Below are positions 1 through 4,773 of a stretch of 6,120 nucleotides of DNA, in pieces; within the stretch, counting starts at the first letter, position 1, and every line of letters begins with the position of its first letter. The stretch spans positions 1 through 6,120 of the forward strand of contig JAUNUL010000186.1 of assembly GCA_030538175.1 (NCBI GenBank). The letters run 5' to 3'. The stretch is from Propionibacteriaceae bacterium (GTDB lineage Bacteria; Actinomycetota; Actinomycetes; Propionibacteriales; Propionibacteriaceae). The notes under the pieces are model-generated. The model ran no database searches. It had not been told where the DNA came from and saw only the letters and a list, made by a program, of their open reading frames with translations. Made by a program: the position numbers and the translations under genes.

Positions 1-710
1 CCGACCACGATCGCGAGGTGATACGGCGGGCAGGCCGCGGTGCCGAGCGAGCGGATCTTCTCTTCCAGGAACGGCAGGATCGCGTCCGGGTTGAGGATCG
101 CCTTGGTCTCCTGGAACAGATAGGACTTGTTCGCCGAGCCGCCGCCCTTGGCCATGAAGAGGAACTTGTACTGATTTTCGTGGCCCGGAGCGGTGTCGGC
201 GTACAACTCGATCTGCGCCGGCAGGTTCGAGCCCGTGTTCTTCTCCTCGAAGAACGTGACGGGCGCGTTCTGGGAATAGCGGAGGTTCAACTTCGTGTAC
301 GCGTCATAGACGCCGCGGGAGATCGGCTCCTCGTCGGTGCCGGCGGTGAGGACGTGCTGGCCGCGCTTGCCCATCACGATCGCAGTGCCGGTGTCCTGGC
401 ACATCGGCAGGACACCGCCCGCGGCAATGTTGGCGTTCTTCAGCAGGTCGAGCGCGACGAACTTGTCGTTGTTGGAGGCCTCGGGGTCGTCCATGATCTT
501 CGTCAGTTGAGCGAGGTGGGCGGGCCGCAGATAGTGGGCGATGTCGTGCATCGCGGTCTCGGTCAGCAGGCGGAGGGCTTCCGGGTCGACTTCCAGGAAC
601 GTACGCCCATCCGGGCCGGCGACCTGCCGGACTCCATCCTCGCTGAGCTTGCGCCAGGGGGTGTGGTCCTCCCCGATCGGCAACAGGTCCTCATAGGCGA
701 ACTCGGCCAT
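1..710 (-). CDS. fumA: Class I fumarate hydratase (iron-sulfur fumarase), C-terminus outside window
   Basis: Oxygen-sensitive [4Fe-4S] fumarase that interconverts fumarate and L-malate in the cytosol, in the TCA cycle or in reductive fumarate-forming routes. The minus strand reads from ATG (708-710) to the window edge without a stop, giving 236 complete residues of a family usually about 550 long. Family landmarks: [17 protein letters not shown] with Cys104, equivalent by position to the first cluster ligand (Cys105) of E. coli FumA; RYSQNAP near 144-150; [14 protein letters not shown] near 158-171; [18 protein letters not shown] near 187-204; and GTAACPPYH with Cys227, matching the second ligand. 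The third cluster cysteine and the C-terminal beta domain lie beyond the window. The start is supported by GGAGGA (715-720) just upstream. It is transcribed divergently from the thiolase gene. The family call is very secure; the symbol follows E. coli naming. Confidence 0.96.
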   Translation of the reverse strand, partial: MAEFAYEDLLPIGEDHTPWRKLSEDGVRQVAGPDGRTFLEVDPEALRLLTETAMHDIAHYLRPAHLAQLTKIMDDPEASNNDKFVALDLLKNANIAAGGVLPMCQDTGTAIVMGKRGQHVLTAGTDEEPISRGVYDAYTKLNLRYSQNAPVTFFEEKNTGSNLPAQIELYADTAPGHENQYKFLFMAKGGGSANKSYLFQETKAILNPDAILPFLEEKIRSLGTAACPPYHLAIVV

Positions 711-894
711 TGGTTCCTCCTTGACGCGACAATGTCCCCGTCCATCTTTTCATGTTCGGGAGGGTCGGACCGAACCGTCCGCAAGGGTGCCCGGGGTTTG
801 ATTCCGCCCGGCCGGACTGGGGCGAAGTGCTAATTTCAAAGGCGTAAGCCACTGCTCTTCAAGCACGCAGAAACGCCTCGGGAGGCAATCAACA
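711..894. promoter_or_regulatory. Divergent intergenic region between fumarase and thiolase
   Basis: These 184 bases separate two outward-facing genes, so they should hold both promoters. The ribosome-binding site for the fumarase is GGAGGA (715-720, read on minus); that for the thiolase is GGAGG at 881-885, about 9 bases before its ATG. A possible extended -10 for the thiolase is TGC-TAATTT at 828-836 (fits TG-N-TANNNT), but no good -35 is at the right distance. For the fumarase I found no convincing -10. An inverted repeat CGGAC-CGAACC-GTCCG (766-781) is a candidate regulator site. The promoter assignments are weak; the divergent layout is certain. Confidence 0.45.
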
Positions 895-2079
895 ATGAAT
901 AAGCGCGAAGTCGTAGTCCTGGCCGCAGCTCGGTCCGCCATCGGTGCGTTCGGTGGATCCCTCTCCGGTGTGGAACCGATCGACCTGGCCGCCGACGTCA
1001 TGAAGGCAACCATCGAGCGCTCCGGCGTCGATCCGAACGAGATCGGCTATGCCGCGGTTGGCAACATCATCCCGACCGAAGCCCGCTATGCCTACGTCTC
1101 CCGGGTCGCCTCCGTCCAGGCCGGCCTGCCCGAGACCTCTGTCGCCATGGCCGTGAACCGGCTGTGCGCCTCCGGCCTCCAGGCCATCGTCACCTCCGCC
1201 CAGCAGATCGAGCTCGGCGACTATGAGTACGCCATCGGTGGCGGCGTCGAGGTCATGAGCCGCGGCACCTACATGGCTCCGGCCATGCGTTCCGGCGCCC
1301 GCATGGGTGACACCAACCTCCACGACTCGATGGTCAACGCGCTGACCGACCCCTTCGGTGTCGGCCACATGGGCATCACCGCCGAGAACCTCGCTGAGCA
1401 GTATTCGATCTCTCGCGAGGAGCAGGATGAGTTCGCTCTCGAGAGCCAGGAGCGCGCCGCCAAGGCGATCGCCGAGGGCCGCTTCGTCGAGCAGATCGTC
1501 CCGATCACCCTGAAGTCCCGCAAGGGCGAGACCGTCTTCGACACCGACGAGCACCCGCGCGCTGGCGTCACCATCGAGGCCCTGGCCAAGATGCGTCCCG
1601 CGTTCAAGAAGGACGGCACCGTCACCGCCGGCAACGCCTCCGGCATCAACGACGGCGCGTCGTTCATGGTTCTCGCCGATGCTGAGGTCGCCGAGAAGGC
1701 CGGCCACAAGCCGTTCGCCAAGATCGTTGGGTACGCCGTCGCCGGTGTCGATCACTCGATCATGGGCTATGGCCCGGTCCCGGCCGTCAAGAAGGTGCTG
1801 GAGAAGACCGGCCTGAAGCTCGAGGACATCGACGTGATCGAGTCCAACGAGGCCTTCGCCGCCCAGGCGTGCACCGTCGCCAAGGAGCTCGGCCTCGACC
1901 CGGAGAAGACCAACCCGAACGGCGGCGCCATCGCCCTCGGCCACCCGATCGGCGCCTCCGGTGCGATCATCGCCACCAAGGCGCTCTATGAGATGAAGCG
2001 CATCAACGGCAAGTACGCCATGGCCACCATGTGTGTCGGTGGCGGTCAGGGCATCGCCGTGATCTTCGAGAACGTCTGA
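895..2079 (+). CDS. Acetyl-CoA C-acetyltransferase / beta-ketothiolase (BktB-like thiolase)
   Basis: Thiolase II family enzyme that condenses two acetyl-CoA (or acetyl-CoA with another acyl-CoA) to a 3-ketoacyl-CoA, or runs the reverse cleavage. At 394 residues it has the usual cytosolic thiolase length. Catalytic residues are all present: acylated Cys91 in NRLCASGLQA, Asn318 in SNEAFAAQA, His350 in GGAIALGHPIGASGA and the base Cys380 in TMCVGGGQG. Spacing matches Zoogloea PhaA (89/316/348/378) with a constant shift of two. HMGITAENLA and TVTAGNASG are further family blocks. From memory the sequence is closer to BktB of Ralstonia than to fatty-acid oxidation FadA. The start is supported by GGAGG at 881-885. 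Codons are strongly C/G-ending (GTC, ATC, AAG, CTC), which suggests good expression. No PHA synthase or acetoacetyl-CoA reductase lies in the window, so the pathway (butyrate, PHB, amino-acid or fatty-acid breakdown) is undecided. Confidence 0.95.
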   Translation: MNKREVVVLAAARSAIGAFGGSLSGVEPIDLAADVMKATIERSGVDPNEIGYAAVGNIIPTEARYAYVSRVASVQAGLPETSVAMAVNRLCASGLQAIVTSAQQIELGDYEYAIGGGVEVMSRGTYMAPAMRSGARMGDTNLHDSMVNALTDPFGVGHMGITAENLAEQYSISREEQDEFALESQERAAKAIAEGRFVEQIVPITLKSRKGETVFDTDEHPRAGVTIEALAKMRPAFKKDGTVTAGNASGINDGASFMVLADAEVAEKAGHKPFAKIVGYAVAGVDHSIMGYGPVPAVKKVLEKTGLKLEDIDVIESNEAFAAQACTVAKELGLDPEKTNPNGGAIALGHPIGASGAIIATKALYEMKRINGKYAMATMCVGGGQGIAVIFENV

Positions 2080-2100
2080 TCCATCTGATTCACCACGCAG

Positions 2101-2130
2101 CGGCTCACCCCTTCGGGGGTGGGCCGTTTT
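2101..2130 (+). terminator. Rho-independent terminator of the thiolase gene
   Basis: The stem CGGCTCACCCC (2101-2111) pairs with GGGGTGGGCCG (2116-2126) around a TTCG tetraloop; the only non-Watson-Crick pair is one T-G wobble. TTTT follows at 2127-2130. The flanks ACGCA (2095-2099) and TGCGT (2130-2134) are also complementary and can extend the structure. It sits 21 bases after the thiolase stop, so the thiolase is probably a single-gene transcript. Confidence 0.93.
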
Positions 2131-2206
2131 GCGTTATTCGACCAGGCTGGTGAGCGCACTCACATTGCCCTGCGTTTGCTACCGCTGGTCGCTTTGAGGG
2201 CGCAGA

Positions 2207-2401
2207 ATGGAGCCGTCACTGGCAAACCAACTCAGACCAGCGCTGAGGAAGGTATCTGGCGTGATGATCGACGCCGCTGACAGCGGACGGGCGATGCCCG
2301 TCGGTGCCAATTGGGGTGGGGTGGGTCTCATCGTGCTGGCAGGTTGCGTTGCCACCTTCCTCCTGACAGCGGTGGGGGGGAGAATCCGCCACACCCGCTG
2401 A
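2207..2401 (+). CDS. Possible 64-residue single-pass membrane peptide (doubtful)
   Basis: I do not recognise this ORF. It starts at ATG 2207 with GAGGG (2196-2200) six bases upstream, a plausible ribosome-binding site, and ends 15 bases before the pirin GTG. Residues about 37-57 (GGVGLIVLAGCVATFLLTAVG) form one hydrophobic stretch followed by RIRHTR, the pattern of a short membrane protein with a positive tail. Against it: third-position GC is only about 70 percent, clearly lower than in the neighbouring genes, with rare codons such as AGA and GTA, and no family resemblance. It may be leader DNA of the pirin gene rather than a gene. Confidence 0.3.
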   Translation: MEPSLANQLRPALRKVSGVMIDAADSGRAMPVGANWGGVGLIVLAGCVATFLLTAVGGRIRHTR

Positions 2402-2416
2402 CGCATACTTGGGGGC

Positions 2417-3331
2417 GTGACTGAAGTGATTTCCGCCCGCGAGGTGCCCCTGGGTGGGCTGCGCGCGATGACTGTTCGGCGTACTCTTCCGACCCGCACC
2501 CGCTCGCTCGTCGGAGCCTGGTGCTTCTTGGACCACTACGGCCCCGACCACGTGGCCGACACCGGGGGGATGGAAGTCGCCCGGCACCCGCACACCTGCC
2601 TGGCGACGGTGAGCTGGCTGTTCACCGGAGAAATCGATCACTTAGACTCCGGCGGGAACGCGGCCAAGGTGCGACCGGGCGAACTCAACCTCATGTCCGC
2701 CGGCCGCGGGATCACCCACTCCGAGTTCTCCACCCCCGAGACCGACGTGCTGCACGGGGTGCAGTTGTGGTTCGCGCTGCCCGACCACGCGCGGCTCGGG
2801 GAGAACCGATTCGATCACTATCGCCCTGAGCCCGTCGCCCTGCCTGAGGGCGGGGAGATCCTGGTGTTTCTCGGGTCCTTGCTTGGGTCGACGTCGCCCG
2901 TCGAGACCCCGACCGAGCTCATCGGGGCGGAGATCCGGATGCCCGCGGGCACGAGGCTGACGCTGCCGGTCAACCCGAAGCATGAGCACGCGCTGCTCGT
3001 TGACACCGGTCGCGCTGCTCTCGATGGCACGGATCTCAACCGGGGCGACCTCGGCTTCGTCGAGGCCGGAGCGGAGTCGCTCGACATCGTCGCCGGGGAT
3101 GAGGATCTGCGCGCCGTGCTGATCGGTGGCGAACCGTTCGGCGAGCAGATCGTGATGTGGTGGAACTTCATCGGCCGGTCCCACGAAGAGATCGTGGCGT
3201 TCCGGGAGGCGTACCAACACGAAATCACCACCACCGCCAAGCTCGGCGATTTCGGGCCGTTCCCGGAGAACACCCCGGCCCCCATCCCGGCTCCGCCGAT
3301 GCCGAACGCACGGTTGCGGCTGCGCGGCTGA
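2417..3331 (+). CDS. Pirin family protein (bicupin metal protein), first copy
   Basis: Pirins are cytosolic double-cupin iron proteins; some members have quercetin dioxygenase activity, others bind regulators or enzymes, and the role of this one is unknown. The protein has 304 residues, normal for the actinobacterial REVPLGG..AMTVRRTLP subgroup. The N-terminal cupin keeps four metal ligands by position: His57 and His59 in RHPHT, His101 and Glu103 in GRGITHSE, equal in spacing to human pirin His56/His58/His101/Glu103. GELNLMSAGRG and HGVQLWFALP are further pirin blocks, and the C-terminal cupin covers about 150-245. The end is Pro-rich (ENTPAPIPAPPMPNA). The start is GTG 2417, chosen because the N-terminal strand REVPLGG is conserved; GGGGG at 2411-2415 is too close for a normal Shine-Dalgarno, but suits GTG 2426 (residue 4). 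Oddity: Cys61 replaces the usual glycine of HPHTG. Confidence 0.92.
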   Translation: MTEVISAREVPLGGLRAMTVRRTLPTRTRSLVGAWCFLDHYGPDHVADTGGMEVARHPHTCLATVSWLFTGEIDHLDSGGNAAKVRPGELNLMSAGRGITHSEFSTPETDVLHGVQLWFALPDHARLGENRFDHYRPEPVALPEGGEILVFLGSLLGSTSPVETPTELIGAEIRMPAGTRLTLPVNPKHEHALLVDTGRAALDGTDLNRGDLGFVEAGAESLDIVAGDEDLRAVLIGGEPFGEQIVMWWNFIGRSHEEIVAFREAYQHEITTTAKLGDFGPFPENTPAPIPAPPMPNARLRLRG

Positions 3332-3677
3332 GCAGGCGCGCCGGAATGTGCGGGTCAGGCGCCCCAGTGCGCAGCGGCACTCGAGGGTGCACGTCCCGAG
3401 ATTGCGCAAAACCTGCATCTGAATGCCGCGTCGGCGGCTGTTCCGCCTAGTCAGTTCCCGGCGCGGGTGATTCGGATGCAGGAATTGCGCAATTGGGCCT
3501 GGACACGAGAGAAGAATGCCGTCATGACCCTCTCCGGACGCCGCCGAAGCAGCACCAAAGCCGGCCAGAACAACCTCCCCGCCCACCAAGACCAGGCTCG
3601 CGCTCACCAAGCGAAGCCTCAGGCGCGGCTGGCTGCGCGGATGACCGCCAGTCTGGGCTTTCGCTGCGACGCTCCTC
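3332..3677. other. Intergenic stretch between pirin 1 and the lipoprotein
   Basis: These 346 bases show no gene I can support in its own right. They hold the inverted repeat at 3402-3492, small GC palindromes such as GGCGCGCC (3335-3342), and no U-rich terminator after pirin 1. The second half (about 3524-3677) probably encodes the missing start of the lipoprotein signal peptide. In the lipoprotein frame there is a stop at 3525-3527, then an open run without ATG, GTG or TTG from 3528 to a TGA at 3642-3644, and then the hydrophobic segment. A different frame offers ATG at 3524, with a weak purine-rich stretch GAGAGAAG upstream, and ATG at 3641. Confidence 0.5.
3402..3492. repeat. Imperfect inverted repeat with two TTGCGCAA boxes
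   Basis: Arms of 22 bases at 3402-3423 and 3471-3492 match at 19 positions as reverse complements, and one of the three mismatches is a T-G wobble on the plus strand. The outer end of each arm is TTGCGCAA; the right one lies in a perfect 12-bp palindrome AATTGCGCAATT (3483-3494). Weaker complementarity continues inward (CGCGTCGG against CCGGCGCG), leaving a central region of a few tens of bases. There is no U-tract, so a simple intrinsic terminator is unlikely. It could be a REP- or MITE-like element, or paired sites for a dimeric regulator. Confidence 0.6.
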
Positions 3678-4346
3678 GTGAGCGCGTGCGGGAGCACCCC
3701 GACCCCCGCTGCACCCACCGCAACGCCGACCGCGACAGCGCCAACGATGACGTCGGCCTCGACTACCCACTCCTCTCCCACCGTTTCGAGCTCGCCCGGC
3801 CACACGACCAGTGGCGCGGCGACTCCCGCGGCGGGCGGGACCGCGGGAGCGAACTCCACGACCTCAGCGACAGCCGGGCAGGCCAAGGCTGATCTCACCG
3901 TGCTGCGGGCAGGGGGCATTGGCCCGTACCGGGTCGGCATGGACATCAAGCAGGCCACCGCGCTGGCCGGCGGGAAGCGACTGCCCCCGTTGGTGACGTG
4001 CGGGGATATTCAGACGGACCTCTATGCCGAGGAACTCCTGCGGGCCGGTGTGGGTTTCGGCTTCGACGCCGGCGATGACACGACCGTGCACATGCTCAAC
4101 GTCCGCGGGGACCAGACGGCGACCGACAAGGGCATCAAGGTGGGGTCGAGTAAGGCCCAGCTGGGCCAGGCGTACCCGGGCCTCCGGCCGCTGACCGGAA
4201 CGATCGAGCCGTCATTCGTGGCGGACGATGGTGAATACCTTCTCGTCTTCCGTGTGAACAAGGAATCGCAGACGGTCAACGCGATGGGCACGGTCGCCAA
4301 GGGCGACACCACCCGAGCCGGCACCATGGCCAACGAGTTGTGCTGA
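3678..4346 (+). CDS. Probable secreted lipoprotein with interrupted signal peptide
   Basis: I do not recognise the family. The frame gives 222 residues from GTG 3678, but this GTG is probably not the real start: it has no ribosome-binding site and falls inside a lipobox. Just upstream in the same frame, VWAFAATLLVSAC-GS is a typical hydrophobic core plus lipobox, with the lipidated Cys at residue 4 of the numbering used here. Residues 5-67 are a Thr/Pro/Ser/Ala-rich linker typical of surface lipoproteins. The folded part, about 70-222, contains GGIGPYRVGMDIKQATALAG, TCGDI and GIKVGSSKAQLGQAYPGL, resembling small repeated alpha/beta units seen in actinobacterial exported proteins. Two other cysteines remain, Cys108 and the final residue Cys222, a possible disulfide. 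A TGA at 3642-3644 cuts this frame between the hydrophobic core and a basic stretch (KRSLRRGWLRG), and no start codon exists between them. The gene is therefore frameshifted, a pseudogene at its 5' end, or affected by a sequencing error. Confidence 0.7.
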   Translation: MSACGSTPTPAAPTATPTATAPTMTSASTTHSSPTVSSSPGHTTSGAATPAAGGTAGANSTTSATAGQAKADLTVLRAGGIGPYRVGMDIKQATALAGGKRLPPLVTCGDIQTDLYAEELLRAGVGFGFDAGDDTTVHMLNVRGDQTATDKGIKVGSSKAQLGQAYPGLRPLTGTIEPSFVADDGEYLLVFRVNKESQTVNAMGTVAKGDTTRAGTMANELC

Positions 4347-4365
4347 TCGCGGTGTATTCCCGCAT

Positions 4366-4391
4366 CTAGGCCCGAGCGAAGAGGGTCCTAG
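4366..4391 (+). terminator. Hairpin after the lipoprotein gene, possible terminator
   Basis: CTAGGCCC (4366-4373) pairs with GGGTCCTAG (4383-4391), with one bulged T (4386) and a nine-base loop. It lies 20 bases after the lipoprotein stop. There is no T-run behind it, so it is at best a non-canonical terminator of the kind proposed for high-GC actinobacteria, or an mRNA 3'-end stabiliser. Confidence 0.4.
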
Positions 4392-4439
4392 CGCTGGCAA
4401 CCGGATGCGCGAGCACGCTGGCGACTTGATGCGCGAGGT
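4392..4439. repeat. Two-copy 24-bp tandem repeat
   Basis: The units 4392-4415 and 4416-4439 lie directly next to each other and agree at 19 of 24 positions. The shared blocks are CGCTGGC, then AC, then GATGCGCGAG. The second copy runs into GCATC, making GATGC...GCATC (4428-4445) a small inverted repeat. It starts directly after the hairpin that follows the lipoprotein gene. The function is unknown; a pair of protein-binding sites or a decayed minisatellite is possible. Confidence 0.6.
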
Positions 4440-4480
4440 GCATCATCAGGTCGCTAGTGCCCGAAATCGAGGCTGCGAGG

Positions 4481-4562
4481 CCCGAGACCAAACCAAATAC
4501 AGGGTCGAACGTGATAGTTGCGTCCGACCCCGTATTTGGTCAGGTTTGGGGAGGTCCTCGGG
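4481..4562. repeat. 82-bp imperfect palindrome with long hairpin potential
   Basis: The core arms are 4492-4511 (ACCAAATACAGGGTCGAACG) and 4521-4540 (CGTCCGACCCCGTATTTGGT) around a nine-base loop. They pair at 18 of 20 positions, and both mismatches are A-C on the plus strand, which become G-U wobbles in a minus-strand RNA. Outside this, CCCGAGACC (4481-4489) pairs with GGTCCTCGGG (4553-4562) with one bulged C. No T-run follows on either strand. Candidates are a MITE- or REP-like element, a structured RNA read from the minus strand, or a transcription barrier between the lipoprotein and pirin 2. Confidence 0.7.
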
Positions 4563-4701
4563 TCGGGATGACCTGGCTGGGGGCGATGGGAGACTCACCT
4601 CGCACGGTCGATCAACAATTCTACTGGAGTCTAGCGATTCTGGCAGAGAGGTGCATATTCAGACATCGGGCTCCCTGCTTCCCCAGCCCGGATGGAGGGA
4701 A

Positions 4702-4720
4702 TATAGTTGATGTATCAACT
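4702..4720 (+). promoter_or_regulatory. Promoter -10 overlapped by a MarR-like operator for pirin 2
   Basis: TATAGT (4702-4707) matches the -10 consensus at five of six bases. It is overlapped by a perfect palindrome AGTTGATGTATCAACT (4705-4720) with seven-base arms and a two-base centre. The TTGAT-nn-ATCAA core is of the type bound by MarR-family repressors. A weak -35 (TTCCCC, 4679-4684) lies 17 bases upstream. The expected start of transcription, near 4713-4715, falls inside the palindrome, so a bound dimer would block the polymerase. This predicts a leader of about 60 bases. No MarR-type regulator gene lies in this window. Confidence 0.65.
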
Positions 4721-4773
4721 GTTGCACTGGGTGACCGCGAACTTCTGGGGTACCCCGAGGAAAGGAACCCACC

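Larger units (their letters stand above)
4347..4773. other. 427-base intergenic region rich in repeats
   Basis: No gene is supported here. ORFs of about 100 residues exist (4405-4710 and 4457-4786), but they lack ribosome-binding sites and family features, and the second overlaps the start of pirin 2. In order the region holds a hairpin (4366-4391), a 24-bp tandem repeat (4392-4439), an 82-bp imperfect palindrome (4481-4562), a plain stretch, a promoter with operator (4702-4720), a perfect GGGGTACCCC palindrome in the leader (4747-4756), and the pirin 2 ribosome-binding site GGAAAGGAA (4759-4767). It is less GC-rich than the genes around it, mainly near 4490-4540 and 4600-4720. Confidence 0.6.

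Noticed and set aside
18..833. 271-residue plus-strand ORF across the fumarase gene
   Set aside because: It is a mirror of the fumarase reading frame: low-complexity, Val/Arg/Leu-rich, no ribosome-binding site. The opposite strand encodes an unmistakable fumarase.
889..1944. 351-residue minus-strand ORF antisense to the thiolase
   Set aside because: Long antisense ORFs are expected where a gene has high third-position GC. The product is Gly/Asp/Val/Leu-rich with no family features, and the thiolase has all its catalytic residues.
3467..3892. 141-residue plus-strand ORF across the inverted repeat and the lipoprotein start
   Set aside because: It runs out of frame through the lipoprotein linker and has no family features. 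Its internal ATG codons (3524, 3641) may mark the lost signal-peptide start, but the ORF is not a protein in its own right.
2642..3958. 438-residue minus-strand ORF antisense to pirin 1 and the lipoprotein
   Set aside because: It spans two unrelated plus-strand genes and an inverted repeat. Its composition is that of a shadow frame.
4392..4562. Possible CRISPR array or mobile element ends
   Set aside because: There are only two adjacent repeat units with no spacers, no cas genes, no transposase fragment and no target-site duplication that I can identify around the palindrome.
4405..4710. 101-residue plus-strand ORF in the repeat-rich intergenic region
   Set aside because: It has no ribosome-binding site, is built from the tandem repeat and the palindrome, and ends inside the promoter of pirin 2.
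4747..4756. Perfect palindrome GGGGTACCCC in the pirin 2 leader
   Set aside because: Ten-base GC-rich palindromes are common at this base composition, and with no loop it is a poor RNA hairpin. I do not count it as a second operator.
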